Notes: generated from the letters alone by a model not told the origin. 64,000 nt of DNA from Dastarcus helophoroides (GCA_028583605.1 CM053327.1:38814626-38878625); one strand, 5' to 3'. Shown: positions 21,660 to 34,825, numbered from the stretch's first letter. Program-made: numbers and translations.

Positions 21660-24240
21660 AAAAATCAAGGTTCTGACAAAAAAATCGTAAATAACGAAAT
21701 CAAAATTGAAAAATAAGTCAAAATATTAACGTTTCTATTTTTTTAAAAAGGAGACATTCAAAACAACTCGTAGTATTCAAAGAAACAAAATAAAAAAAGT
21801 TATGATGTCGAAATTGAGGAAACAGTCAAAATTTTGAACCATAATCGAAATTGTTATGAATCAAAATATTCAAAAATTAAATTTTATGAAAGAACCTTGT
21901 ATTCTGATAAAAAATCGAAAGTAACAAAATCAAAATTTAAAAATAAGTCAAAATGTTAAAGTTTCTATTTAAAAAAAATGTAAACATTTAATACAACTCG
22001 AAGTATTCAAGAAAGAAGAAATAAAAAAAATTGTGATGTCGAAATTTTGGAAAAGTCAAAATTTTGAACCATAATCGAAATTGTTATAAATCAAAATATT
22101 CTAAAATTGAAATTTGTGAAAAAACCTTGGATTCTGACAAAAAATCGAAAGTAATTAAATCAAAATTAAAAATAAGTCAAAATGGTAAAGTTTCTATTCA
22201 AAAAAAGGAGACATTTAAAACAGCTCAAAGTATAAAAAAAGAAGAAATACAAAAAATTATGATGTCGAAATTTTGGAAAAAGTCAAAGTTTTGAACCATA
22301 ATCGAAATTGTTGTGATTCAAAATATTCAAAAAGTGAAATTTATGAAAAAACCTTGGATTCTGACATAAAATCGAAAGTAACAAAATTAAAATTAAAAAT
22401 AAGTCAAAATGTTGAAGTTTCTATTTAAAAAAAGGAGACATTTAGAACAACTCAAAGTACTCAAAATAAGAGAAATAAAAAAAATTATAATGTCGAAATT
22501 TTGGAAAAAGTCAAAATTTTGAACCATATTCGAAACTGTTATAAACCAAACTATTCAAAAATTGAAATTTGTGAAAAAACCTTGGATTCTGACAAAAAAT
22601 CGAAGGTAACAAAATCAAAATTAAAAATAAGTCAAAATGTTGAAGTTTCTATTTTTTACAAAAATTAAACATTTAAATCAACTCAAAGTATTAAAAAAAA
22701 GAAATAAAAAAAATTATGACGTCGAAATTTTGGAAACAGTCAACATTTTGAACCATAATCGAAATTGTTATGAATCAAACTATTCAAAAATTAAAATTTG
22801 TTAAAAATTCTTAGATTCTGACAAAAAATCGAAAGTAACAAAATCAAAATTAAAAATAAGTCAAAATATTGAAGTTTCTATTTTAAAAAAAAAAAGTAAA
22901 CATTTAAAACAACTCCAACTATTCAAAACAGAAGAAATAAAAAAAATTATGAAACCAAATATTGGAAAAAGTCAAAATTTTGAACCATAATCGAAATTGT
23001 TATAAATCAAAATATTCAAAAATTGAAATTTGTGAAAAAACCTTGGATTAGAATCCAAGAAATTAGAAATTAGAACAAAACATCGAAAATAACTAAATCA
23101 AAATTAAAAAAAAGTCAAAATGTTGAAGTTTCTATTTTAAAAAAAAAGAGACATTTAAAAAAAACTCGAAGTATTCAAAATAAAAGAAATAAAAAAAATT
23201 ATTAGATCGAAATTTTGGAAACAGTCAAAATTCTGAACCATAATCGAAATTATTGTGAATCAAAATATTCAAAAATTGAAATTTATTAAAAAACCTTGGA
23301 TTCTGACAAAAAATCGAAATTAACAAAATCAAAATTTAAAAGTAGGTCAAAATGTTAAAGTTTCTATTTTTTTAAAAAAGGAGACATTTAAAACAACTCG
23401 AAGTATTCAAAAAAAAAGAAATTATGATGTCGAAATTTTGGAAAAAGTCAAAATTTTGAACCATAATCGAAATTGTTATGAATCAAAATATTCAAAAATT
23501 AAATTTTATGAAAGAACCTTGTATTCTGATAAAAAATCGAAAGCAACAAAATCAAAATTTAAAAATAAGGCAAAATGTTGAAGTTTCTAATTAAAAAAAA
23601 AAGTAAACATTTAAAACAACTCGAAGTATTAAAAAAAAGAAATTAACAGAATTATGATCTCTAAAGCACTGAACTAGAATTATGATGTCAAAATTTTGGA
23701 AATAGTCAAAATTTTAAACCATAATCGAAATTATTGTGAATCAAAATATTCAAAAACTGAAATTTATGAAAAAACCTTGGATTCTGACAAAAAATCGAAA
23801 TTAACAAAATCAAAATTTAAAAGTAAGTCAAAATGTTAAAGTTGCTATTTTTTTAAAAAAAGGAGACATTTAAAACAACTCGAAGTATTAAAAAAAAGAA
23901 ATTAACAGAATTATAATCTCTAAAGCACTGAACTAGAATTATGATGTCAAAATTTTGGAAATAGTCAAAATTTTAAATTATAATCGAATTTGTTATGAAA
24001 CAAAATATTCAAAAATTGAAATTTGTGGAAAAACCTTGAATTCTGACAAAAAATCGAAAGTAACAAAATCAAAATTACAGTTACAGTTTCCATTTAAAAA
24101 AAGGAGACATTTAAAACAGCTCGAAGTATTCAAAAAAGCAGAAATAAAAAATTATAAAGTCAAAGTTTTGCAAAAAGTCAAAATTTTGAATAAAAATCGA
24201 AATTTTCATAAATCGAAATATTCAAAAATTTAAATTTGTG
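21660..24240. repeat. About 230-bp tandem repeat, about 11 copies
   Basis: The word GGATTCTGACAAAAAATCGA, or a close variant, occurs near 21670, 21895, 22125, 22353, 22580, 22810, 23040, 23295, 23518, 23776 and 24033. Each unit also carries AACCATAATCGAAATTGTTA and AGGAGACATTTAAAACA. Spacing varies by about 30 bp because of A-tract length changes. Confidence 0.92.
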
Positions 24241-25129
24241 AATAAACTTTGGGATTTGGAGCTGAATTTTTGGGCAATATGTCGAAATTTTAAGATTAAA
24301 TTTATAGTACCCTGAAAATTAAAAAAATTAAATTTTGAAAAGCTAAAATGTTGAAATTTGAAAAAGATCCAATTAAAAAAAAATCGAAAGGACGAAAAGT
24401 CCAAAACACAAAATTTATGAGTAAGTTTTTAAATTGGACCTTAAATGTTCGGAAAATATTTTTCAAAATTTGATATTACGATTATATCAAAAATCTCACA
24501 ATTAAAAACCAAACCAAATTTGAATAAAGATAAAAGATGGAAAATAAAGTCAAGATCTCCAGAAAAAAATACAAACTATTTAGTTTGCAATCAAACATTT
24601 ATTCCTAGAAGAAAAAAGCAAGTAAGAATTAAAGGTAAATTTTGAAAAACCTTTGAAATCAACTTTGGAACATAATCCATAAATTATGTAATTTTTCTTT
24701 GAAAATTTTGGGAAAATTATCGAAAATTTCAAGGTTACAGTCGTAAAAGAGAGAAAAGGTATGTTTGCAACATTTTTTTGCAAATAGTTTTTTGCAAAAA
24801 ACACGTTTAAAGTGTTCGCGTTTTTATTCGAAATTTCCGTTTTATTTTACTCAGAATTTGGAATCTAATCTCCATTCCATTTATAGGAAAATTCTAGAAC
24901 ATTTAAGTTTAAAAATTTTAATAGGAACCCCAAAATTTCTAGAAAAAACTTCAATTTTCAAGAAAAGCACAACAAAATGAAATACAAATATTAACAGGAA
25001 ATTTTGAAATGTTCACACTAGATTTGCGAAAAGTTACGACTTTTAAATTTAGGGGTTTCCAAATTGAGTTTTATTAAATTCTGAATTTTGTTTTGTTCTA
25101 AGTTTGTTATTCCTAAAATTTCGAAATAT
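24241..25129. repeat. AT-rich low-complexity DNA
   Basis: Same word composition as the neighbouring arrays but no stable period; no gene signal. Confidence 0.5.
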
Positions 25130-25870
25130 TTTCCGAAAATTCAATTTGATATTCGACAATTTTTTCAAAAATTTGAGATAGATTGACTTTTTTGAAAATG
25201 TGGGTTAGCCTTTTCAAAATTTTGTTTTTTTATTCAAATTCGATTATTTTATTTAAAATTTCGACTTTTCGACATTTCAAATTTTGAATATTTTAAAGTT
25301 TTTGATAATCTCTTCTTTTTTACAAAATGGATAGTTTAAAGTGTCGGCTTTTTTACAAAATTGTGACTTTCAAAATTGCTACTTCCAAATTTCGGATTTT
25401 CGAAATTTCGATATCAATTTCTAATTATTTTTAATCTGGACAAAATTTGGGATTTTTCCCAAAACTGTTACTGTTACAAAATTTATGTGGACAGACCACA
25501 TATCATGTTGCTACATACATCGTATTCGACATTTCAAGTTTTGAATATTTTAAGGTGTTTGATAATCTCGTCTTTTTTACAAAACGGATAGTTTAAAGTG
25601 TCGGCATTTTACAAAATTGTGACTTTCAAAATTGCGCCTTCCAAATTTCGGATTTTCGAAATTTCGATATCAATTTTTAATCTGGACAAAATTTGGGATT
25701 TGTCCCAAAACCGTTACTGTTACAAAATTTATGTGAACAAACCACATATCACGTCGCTACATACATCGTATTCGACATTTCAAGTTTTGAATATTTTAAA
25801 GTTTTTAAAAATCTCGTCTTTTTACAAAATGGATACTTTAAAATTTCGTCCTTTTACATAATTGTGACTT
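25130..25870. repeat. About 240-bp tandem repeat, inverted relative to 19380-19620
   Basis: About two and a half units share TTTGAATATTTTAA, GGATTTTCGAAATTTCGATA, CTGTTACTGTTACAAAATTT and the CCACATATCA segment. The reverse complement of one unit matches the stretch at about 19370-19620 and again at 20520-20720, so the two tandem regions are in opposite orientation. Confidence 0.85.
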
Positions 25871-25974
25871 TCGGAAAAACTTTTAAAGAGTAGGGACATA
25901 CTGGAAGTTTGTCAAAATTGGAAGCAAATTTGGTCAAAAGAAAAGGGAAATTATTCAAATCAGAAGCAAAATTG

Positions 25975-26545
25975 TTTGAAAATTGAAATGCAAATCTTGT
26001 CCCCTGAAACCAATAAAGGTTAAAAAACACAACAAAGGTTGCTCTAACGCGTTTCAGTAGCCAAACTATCATCTTCAGAGAGATACAGTATCACTCTGAT
26101 AAGATTTGTATTTCAATTTTGAAGATAACCAAGAACTGAAACACAAATCTTGTTTCTTGAAACCAAGAAAGATTAAAAAACACAAAAAAGTTGCTTTCTA
26201 ATGCACAGACCAATAGGTTTGAACTTTTATTAGATTCGAAGTTTGGAAACCAAATACCGGTTTCCATCTTGTTAGATCTGGTTTCCAAACTTCGAATCTA
26301 ATAAATGTTCAAACCTATTGGTCTGTGCATTAGAATCCTTGTCTTCTGGGAACTTTCCTAGAGAGCAACCGCTTCGCTAGGTGGCAGTGTTTCAACTGTT
26401 GGTAGTTCAGCTACCTATAATTCACTATACTTGCCTAGAGGGCTGCATGAATTTGTAGTTTAGGTTGCATTCTACTTGCATAAAAAGTTTCTTTATTTGT
26501 ATTTCAATTTTTGAAGATAACCAAGGACCAGTCCATTACACCAAA
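25975..26545. mobile_element. Composite of foldback elements
   Basis: 25980-26160 is a copy of the family seen at 1989 (TTGTCCCCTGAAACCA, GTTGCTCTAACGCGTTTC). 26197-26334 is a second, larger inverted repeat: about 58-bp arms with CACAGACCAATAGGTTTGAA and its complement. 26335-26460 carries sequence related to the 141-bp satellite (GAGCAACCGCTTCG, GTTGGTAGTTCAGCTACC). The end near 26520 repeats the CCAAGGACCAGTCC terminus. Confidence 0.8.
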
Positions 26546-26842
26546 AACAAAAAGATAACCAAGGATCACCAAAATTGTTTAAATTAACAGCAGTATTATT
26601 TAAAGTTGCATATTTTGACACTTTTGGTGCATATTTTAAGTGTTTTGCTTACACATTTGCATGCACATTTTAGGCTTTTTATATTGCATATCATCCGGTC
26701 TCTGCTAATGACAAACCTTTGGAAGACCAGGTTCTTTACGTACCGCTTACAACGCGCGATTGGCGCGACCTAAAGATCGCGAGAAAATACTGTAAGTGTA
26801 AAGGGACTTAGTTTGAAGATTGACTATATTTTTTTTAAATAC

Positions 26843-27174
26843 TCTTACGGGCTTATCGGTTCGAATTGATTATTAACACGTAAATTGAATAATATTCACT
26901 TTATTACCAAACTAAACTCGGAACACTACAACTGAATAATGAACTTCTTATTTACTTCTAACTACTAATTCAGCAATTACACTGACTGGCTCTAACTATC
27001 TGACTCGAGGGAGAGACCACCGCCTTATATAGTTTTGGCTTCCAGGTTCTAGAAAAATTCCGCCCAAATTTCTGGAACGCTTATCGGTCGTTTGCTTCGT
27101 TATCGCGGCCGTTTATCAAATCTTTCCAGAAAATTTTCTTACGTACTAAATTCTATAATTTACATTTCGCTACA
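26843..27174 (-). mobile_element. Solo LTR of a gypsy-like retrotransposon
   Basis: The sequence is alignable with 34826-35848 and, reversed, with 51367-51730. Shared blocks include TTACGGGCTTATCGG, CTGACTCGAGGGA, TATAGTTTTGGC, TCTGGAACGCTTATC and GTTATCGCGGCCG. It ends TACA. The 4-bp flanks are ATAC on both sides (26839-26842 and 27175-27178), a target-site duplication. The internal region is absent, so it is a recombined solo LTR. Confidence 0.88.
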
Positions 27175-27179
27175 ATACG

Positions 27180-28090
27180 TAAAATAGTATTTAGTAGCTT
27201 CCCGCTTCAAAACTGACGTAGAAATTGGGATAAATATGTTCGATAAAGAAATTTTCCTTCTCCCTCCATTAGTTCCGTTGTAGAACACAGTTGAATCAGT
27301 GGGTCGATTTGTAATTAATTCGTCCCTTAGTACCTAAAATACAGCCCGAATGCGCTTGGTTACATACAGGTCGTTGCACACAAGTAGATTTCCTTGTGGC
27401 AGGCCCGGGAAAGTCCAAAGCGCTGGTCCTCCGATTTATTCCTGGGCGATTTATCAGCGAGAATTGCAGATGAGACACTCGGGTGGCAGGCGACCGGTTA
27501 CCTGAAATCACCGTGGTTTTAGGGACAGGCGATCTAATTCGTTATCTGTTGGTTTTATTTCTGTATCCGGCGTGGTCCCGCCGTCGTGGGCATCTCTCAG
27601 CGGGGATTTACCGACGTCGCGCGGTGACATTTATCAGATTTAATCTCGCCGAGTGCAAGATTCGTTTTATATTCCCCTGTCGTTAGAAAATCAAATTGAA
27701 ATTCGCCCTTATAAATTAAAAACGAATTTACTTTGTAAACATGGAAATTCTATTAAATATGGCGCCGGGTTATTCGAAACAACATAAAATATAGTCTAAT
27801 TAAAATAAATATAAAGCATAAATCAGCTTCGTTTAAATTTACGACATCGAAATTAAACTTTTTTTTTTCAAAGCGAAAACGAGAAAAGTCATTTCTTTCG
27901 GTTCCAACGTGAGTCTGCTTCCCGTGGTAATTAATCTTTCTCTTTTTTTCGTTGGGCGCCCTTTATATTTGAAATATTTTACCTTTACGGGCGCGCGTAA
28001 TTACTACAAAATTCACGTTTCGTTCCGCGCGCGAATACTCTCACCTTGAAAACCACGAAATCGTATCATCAGCGTCTAGTCTGGAAATGT
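27180..28090. other. Intergenic or intronic DNA of higher GC
   Basis: No repeat recognised. GC content is clearly higher than the surrounding arrays, with CpG-containing stretches near 27560-27660 and 27990-28040, but no open frame carries recognisable features. It may include promoter or exon sequence I cannot identify. Confidence 0.3.
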
Positions 28091-28093
28091 AGC

Positions 28094-28436
28094 GTGTGTC
28101 CCGATGGATGCTGATGCAGATTTCGTGCTCGTATCCAAAGACGAGATCCTCGTATCGTTACGTTGGGCCGCCGCTTTTGCATCGATCCGAAATTCGGAAA
28201 GTTCGAGGTCCGAGGAGGCCGAAATTAAAAGGATCCCTTACGTGGACAAGAGTTGGGGACGTGACCGGAGTTACCTAAGATTTCCTTGTTTTATTCAAAC
28301 GAAGCTAACGGAAATGCGGGACAGGGCGCTTCTTTATGGACAATACTTCAAAGATGTTCAAGCTTTGAAGTTTGTAAAGTACAGGAGGTTTAACTTTTCT
28401 AGCTTATGGGGACACTTGGTTGCTTGTAATGACTAA
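28094..28436 (+). CDS. Candidate isolated exon
   Basis: An AG ends at 28092. The frame beginning CG TGT GTC CCG ATG continues without stops to 28436. Its first part (MDADADFVLVSKDEILVSLR and an Arg/Glu/Ser-rich tract up to about 28250) has coding-like composition with high GC. A start with two bases would complete the codon left open by the exon ending at 5086, but phase agreement alone has a one-in-three chance and the intervening 23 kb is transposon-rich. A possible donor lies at the GTGGAC near 28241. No family recognised. Confidence 0.3.
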
Positions 28437-28758
28437 ATCTTAAACAGGAACTAGTTTGCGTAGGCTTCAAATATGTAAATTTTCTTTAGTTGCTTATTAC
28501 AGAAATTTTTTACAAGTTAATTCATTAAGTAACAGAGAAGAGATTGACAAATTATTGACAACAGGGAATTTACATTTTTTGTAGTTTTAGGTTCTTTTGA
28601 AGTGAAAAATTCTTTAGGCGCGTTGAGTAACTTTTAATAAGGGAAAAACTTATGATTTTACGTTGCCATTACTTTGATTTATGTTACCAACATGCTCTAA
28701 TGTTAACAGTTTATGTAGCTATGAGTAAGACGTGCACAATAGGATCAAAACATGCGTG
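28437..28758. other. Unassigned AT-rich DNA
   Basis: Nothing supported. Confidence 0.3.
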
Positions 28759-28838
28759 GTCAGCACCGGGGTTGTAACACGCGACCTACTAAGTGAGATC
28801 GCGAACAAATAGTCGTCTTACCACTGCGCTATACTGTT
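28759..28838 (-). repeat. tRNA-like sequence, probable SINE head or pseudo-tRNA
   Basis: On the minus strand TATAGCGCAGTGGTAAGACG matches a tRNA D-arm / A box. About 45 bases later GTGTTACAACCCCGG resembles a degenerate T-arm / B box. The acceptor stem does not pair convincingly, so a functional tRNA is unlikely. Confidence 0.5.
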
Positions 28839-29419
28839 TATGTTGGCAAGCGTAACTTTTGACCCCTTAAACATATCTGCACTCTTACTATAAGTTCAAT
28901 TGATTACTTAATATGCAGTATTTAAATTGTGTTTTAGTTTGATAATTATTTCAATTGTTTAATTGTAGAATCGGGCCCGTAAACAGGATTTTTTTCAGAG
29001 GGGGCTGCGATCCTTCTGATAAAACTACCTAGTCTTTGTTTGCGTTTAGGTTAGAGCTAAGAAGCTACTGTCCAATACTACTTTACTTTACTATTAATAT
29101 ACTTATACTTTACTACTTTACTATTAATATTATTATTGTATACAAGTATACTCTAAAATATAAAAAAAATACACTAAAAACATTTCTAGAGTCTAACTCT
29201 TCTGACATTCTGACAAAGTAATTTAACAAAAATGTTGCCTATTTATCCTAATTTAATTTCTAAATAAGAACAGATGTGTGGGTAAGATAATAAAATTACT
29301 CACAAGATATTCCTTTTCTAAGATTTATTTTTCTTTAAGCTGTCTTCTATAACCTGGACTTGTGTATAAAAAATACCTCTAGAAAGTGCTCTATTTAAAG
29401 ATATAGTTTAAAGTGAGCT
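28839..29419. other. Unassigned AT-rich DNA
   Basis: Simple TACTTTACTATTAATAT-type sequence around 29080-29130; no gene. Confidence 0.35.
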
Positions 29420-32400
29420 GGAAAAAAAACTTTTTTTTTAAATTTTTTTCAAGTTTCGATTAAATTCATAATTTTAACTTTTATCTCAAATTTCAAGTTT
29501 GCATCCGAACATTTAGAATTTTTCTTTCTAAATTCTGAAAGATTAGATGCTTTTTTTAAGTTCAAATTTCCTCTTAGCGTCCAACTTTTTTTCTAACTGA
29601 CAACAACTTCAATTCCTAAGTTTTTTATTTTGGGCAATTTTGGGAATTATTGTTGCTATCTGAATTTGCAATGTCGAAAAGCATTTGATTCTTTCGAATT
29701 TCGAAAAAAAGTGTTTGCTATAAAGTTATTTATCGTTTTTTTGTAAGTTTTACCATTAATTTCACAATTTCTACTTTTTTTGGAAATTTTCAATTTGAAT
29801 TGGATTTTTTGTGAAATGCGAAGTATGTTAATACTTTTACTTTTTTTTCTCAAAATCCAAATTCGCGCAAACTTTGAAGCAAAAACTTTTTAAAAAATTG
29901 AACAGCTGAAATTCGAAATTTTGAAACATTAAATTACTAAAAAAAATCGAAACTTTGAAGCAAAAACTTTTTGAAAAATTAGACAGCTGAACAGTCGAGA
30001 ATTTAAAAATAATCGAAATTTTAAAAAATGTCCAAATTATCAATGAAGTTCAATGAAAAAAAGTCCAAATTTTGGACAAAGAAGCCCTAATTCTAAAGTA
30101 AATTCTGAAAAATGTTCGCTACTTTTCAAATTTTCGGCATCTTTCAAAAATTTAAATTTTGTTTGAAAGGTTGGGTTCTTTCAAACTTCAATTTTATTTT
30201 CAAATATTTTTTTCAACTTCGATTCTTTCTAGAAATCTGGAAATTTCGCCAAAATGTTTGTAAAAAATGTCAGATATCGAAATTCTGAACTTAATCTTGA
30301 ATTTTTTGAATTTGGAATTTTAATTCGAAATGTCTAGAAAAGTTTACATTTAGACTGGACAAACTCGTTCTAGAAAGAGTTGCAAAATTTAACATTATTT
30401 TAGTAAAATTCAAAACGTAAGATTGAAATTTAAAAAAAAGAGGAAATCCCAAGAAAAGTTAAATTTTTTCTAGAAACGAAATCTGAGATTTAAAAGTCAA
30501 AATTTTGGAAAAAAATCGAACGAGTTTAAGGTAAAAATTTTAAGATTTAGGGTGAAAATTCGAGAATAATTAATAATAATAATAAGTTTAATTACGACCA
30601 TGTTTATACTTAAAAATAATCCAAATTCATCATTAAACATTTCTGAAAATATTAACATTTTTAAAAATTTTGAATTTTCTAAAAAAAATTAGGATATGTT
30701 AATTCTTAACAAATTTACTTGTTCGAACTCGAAATTTTTAGTTTCTTAGATTCGAAACTTTAGAAATAAGTTGACATTTAGAGTTACTCTCTAAATCCGA
30801 AAAAAAAGAAGCTAAAATTAAAAAAAAAGGTTTGAAATCAAAATTTTCTAAAAAATATCCTAATCTTCAAAAGATAAAATCATCAATTACCAAAAACTAA
30901 TAACACTCAACATTTTGTTTTGAAAAAAACTCAAAAAAATAAACTTTGATATCTCCTGAAACTTTTAGTGTTTTCTCAAAATGGCTAAGGGATTTTTTAT
31001 AAATTAAATGTCTAGAAATAAAGTCAAAATATTTTGAAGAAGTCTGAATTTTGAACCAGTGCTAATGTAAAAATTTTGAAAAATAAACTAAAATCATTAA
31101 GCTCATCCCTTTTTCAAAATTTCGACTTTAATCATGACATTTTTAAACTCGTCGTAAAAAATTGTAAAAATGTTATAAATCAAGTTTTTCTAAAAATATG
31201 AATTTACAGTAGACGTGATTAAAAGTAAAAAAAAGTTCTTAACTAAAGTTAAAATTTGATAATTAAAATAGAAATTTCAATATTTTTTTGGAAGTTTCCA
31301 CTTGGAAGCGAATGTTGGAGAAAAAAGTCGAATTTTTAAAATCGTAATCAATAACAAAAAATTTTGAAAATTTTTATTATGAATTTACTGTGTTAAAAAT
31401 TTTTAACACAGTAAATTGATGATGAAACGTCTATTCATGTTAAAATTTCTTTATTTTTCTTTTTTATATATTTCAAAAAAAAAATTTTATTTTTAAATGT
31501 TCTTTTTCATTGTTCCCTTTCCATGTTATGCACTGCTGACGAGCTCAAATGAGAGCGAAACATCGATGTCCAGTGCTACAACCTTTTTTATGTATTTTTA
31601 CATTTTCCTAATTTATCAAAAAACAAAAATTTTTTATTTTTTCCATATCTAATTTTTGATCTTCTATTTTTCATTATTCCTATTCTATGTAAAATAAACT
31701 AACCTCTTAATTTGTGAACTGTCTTGAAGTGACGTTTTCGATAAATTTAAATATCACGTAGTCGCATTTCAAAAATTGTTTAGAAAATTGTCAACAAACC
31801 ATAAAAATTTAAATATTTCCAAACTGGGCCGAAGAAATGTTAAATAAATTGAAAAAAACATAATATTTCCGGTCAATAAGGGTCTACCATGAAGAATAAG
31901 TTAAAACTTGTTGAAAAAATAACGAATTAAGCTGATGGGTTAAAGTTATAAAAAAAACCTGAATTTTCCAGCTTAAAAATGCTCCATTTTTTTGTAAAAC
32001 TCGAAATTTATAAAAGAATCAACATTTTAGACATTTTTTTTTAAGTTCAATCGTCATGTTAGAAAAATTATAGAAGAAATTCATAGAAATAACTTATTGT
32101 CTTCCCAAAATAACGGCTTATAAGAGATTTTGATTTTTTAGTAAAGGGCCTAACATCTAAAATTTTGTTCAGAAACCGAATTTAAAATTTAAATTTTTAA
32201 ATTCAAAACTGTAAAACTATTATTACAAAACTCAAGTTTTTCTCAAAATTTGGTGTTAAATCTCGAAAAATCGCTTGCATAAATTTCCAGTATTTCCCAA
32301 AATTTGATTTTTCTTTCAAAATGGGGAGTTTATGCTTGAAAAACTTGCGAAATTCAACATTATTTTAATAAAATTCAAAACGTAACATTGAAATTTCAAA

Positions 32401-33000
32401 AAAAAGGAAATTTCAAGAAAAGTTCAAAAACCGAATTTAAAATTTAAATTTTTAAAGTCAAAACTGTAAAACTATTATTACAAAGTTCAAGTTTTTCTCA
32501 AAATTTGGTGTTAAATCTTGAAAAATCGCTTGTATAAATTTCCAGTTCTTCCCAAAATTTGATTTTTTTTCAAAATGGGTTTAAGCTTGAAAAACTTGCA
32601 AAATTCAACATTATTTTAATAAAATTCAAAACGTAAGATTGAAATTTAAAAAAATAGAAAATCCCAAGAAAAGTTAAATTTTCTCCGGAAACGAAATCTG
32701 AGATTTAAGAGTCAAAATTTTGCAAAAAAATTCGAATGAGTTTAAGGTAAAAATGTTAAGATTTAGGGCGAAAATTCGAAAACAAACTCGAAATTATAAG
32801 AACTTCATTTGAAAATATTATACTCCTTCTGAATATCCCGAGTATAAGCTAAAATCATTTTTTTTTAATTTCGACCGAGATATCAAAATCTTTTTTTTGT
32901 TAATTAAGTTTTGGCCTGTTAATGCCTTTTTTAGAATATTTTACCTTTTTGGTGCCTTCTTTAACTTTTGGTTTTTGCCTAATTTTACATTTTTCTCACC
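29420..33000. repeat. Low-complexity AT-rich array with local duplications
   Basis: Degenerate AAATTTC/TTCGAAA words over 3.6 kb. A local duplication is visible: AAATTCAACATTATTTTA-type blocks at about 30390, 32350 and 32600, with AAACCGAATTTAAAATTTAA at about 32173 and 32427. The perfect palindrome at 31382-31417 is listed separately. Confidence 0.75.
31382..31417. repeat. Perfect 36-bp palindrome
   Basis: AATTTACTGTGTTAAAAA is followed at once by its exact reverse complement. The neighbouring array has no such symmetry. Confidence 0.9.
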
Positions 33001-33670
33001 TTTTTACCTTGCTTGATTGTACTTAAAATCCGGTCTCTAATAATAATGGCACCAATCACTATACAGTTCGTACAACAATGAGTACTAAAGATATTAAAAT
33101 TTTTAAATAGATAAACGAATAACAAAAACAAAGTATTTATTTTCAAATATTTCCAATATTCATACCAATAATTGCGTTTAAGCTTTGATATTATTTTTCT
33201 TTCATTAAAGTTTAATTTCATTAATAATTAAACCATATACATACATATTTGTTGTTCGCAGTGCCGATAGATGTGACAACCAGACTAATTTTAATAATTT
33301 GAATCTAAAAATTACGAAATTTTCATTTTGAATACAATTTAATTTGAATACAATTTAATTTGAAAATTAAAACAAAATCACTCATTTCCTAGGTTTACGT
33401 TTCCACTTCTGTTGGCAGTCCTCATGTCTGCCTATTTTTTTTTTTATCAAAAACTTCACTGTCCACCAATTACTATCGAAAGAACACATGCACATAAAGT
33501 AGGTTTGGGTTCGAAAGTCGCTTTTTTAGACATTTCAAATCAATTTCCAATTTATTTAGTTTTTTCGTTAGAATTACAGAAAATCGGAAAATTGGTTTTT
33601 GACATTTGATTAAAATGTAAAATATAAGAAATACTATAAATTGTAGAGAGTAAATGTTACATTATTAAAT
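33001..33670. other. 3' flank of the PIERCE-like gene
   Basis: No repeat or gene recognised. The open frames at 33412-33609 (+) and 32985-33221 (-) show no domain-like features. Confidence 0.35.
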
Positions 33671-33803
33671 TTATACAACACTTTGATCTATTCCAGTGTT
33701 GAGCGAGTAGTTTCTATAGTTTCCGGCAGGTCCTTCGGCCTTGCTAAATTCCTGATTGTTCGGGAAAAATGACGTGGGCACTGTATGTATTGTAGGTGGA
33801 TAT
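33671..33803 (-). CDS. PIERCE1/2-like protein, exon 3 (C-terminus)
   Basis: The acceptor on the minus strand (ATTTTAG) precedes 33803, and the first base completes the arginine codon left open by the exon ending at 40204. Residues 94-136 read YPPTIHTVPTSFFPNNQEFS, then NYRNYSLNTG, and end at TAA (33673-33671). This matches the family's second half: RPPTVHEMP, a FYP-type motif, then a glycine-x-NxxxN segment. The join is exact in phase across a 6.4-kb intron packed with nested transposons. The predicted total length of 136 aa equals that of human PIERCE1. Confidence 0.88.
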
Positions 33804-34825
33804 CTAAAATAAAATTGCATTTATAAACATCATTTTGAGGCCAGCTTTACATTTTGATATGATTGACCCTAATATCTGTTGCTTTTTGATCGTTAATAAA
33901 GTTTAATAGTTATGAATTTTGATATGAGTGAAGAATCCAAATATTGGGTTAGCAAGAAAGTAATTTCGGTTTTGTGATATGAAAAACACACATTTTTTTT
34001 CTAAAAACATGAATTTACAGTTAAAACGTCGTGATTAAAAGTAAAAATAGCTCTTAATTAAAGTTGAAATTTGATAACTAAGTTAGAAATTTCAATATTT
34101 TTTTGGAAATTTCCACTTCATTATTTCTACTTGGGGGGTATGTCATATGAAGTAGTACTAAAAATATTGCAAAACTGCATGTAATGGAACAACTACTTCA
34201 TCTTTATGCATAAAATTTGATTTTAGAAAATCGTTAGAAATAGGGCTTGGTCCTGGATCATTTCTATTGTTTAGCTTTGTCATCTTTTGTTCGACTGCAT
34301 CTTCTGTGTCCTCTTTCTTTCGTCAGCATTTTGGCTCCATTGCTTGCGATTTATTTTCATCATTCAGATCTTTAAAGGTCATCATGGAATCGAATTGATT
34401 AGGTTCACAAAAAAATTTTAGGGCATTTTACGGTATAAACAACTACGAAAGCGTCCACTCTTCCAATTTTTTTTTCGTTTAAACCACTCGCAAAGGGCAA
34501 CCCCATTATGCTCTCAAAGCATTGCGAATAGGATGCGGAAACAAGGATAGATGGCGATGAACCGCCTTCTCAAACATGAATAGGTTGCAATTTTTGGGAA
34601 AAATTCCTTTCGGTAACAAGTTCCATAACATGGAAATTCTATAGAAAAGAGAGTCTCCGTAGACAGAAGTCCTCATTGTGTCAAGCTGGACCGCACAGGA
34701 ATTTGCTGTCTCCGACTGTCTAGTACGCCTCAAGAATCTTACCCTTGGGGGGATCAATGCTATTAGTTCCTGCGAGCATCTTCCATAATAATACTTGTAG
34801 AAAAGAGACAAGTCACTAACCATAC

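Noticed and set aside
33412..33609. Plus-strand 65-codon frame near the PIERCE last exon
   Set aside because: AT-driven composition and no recognisable motif or splice signals.
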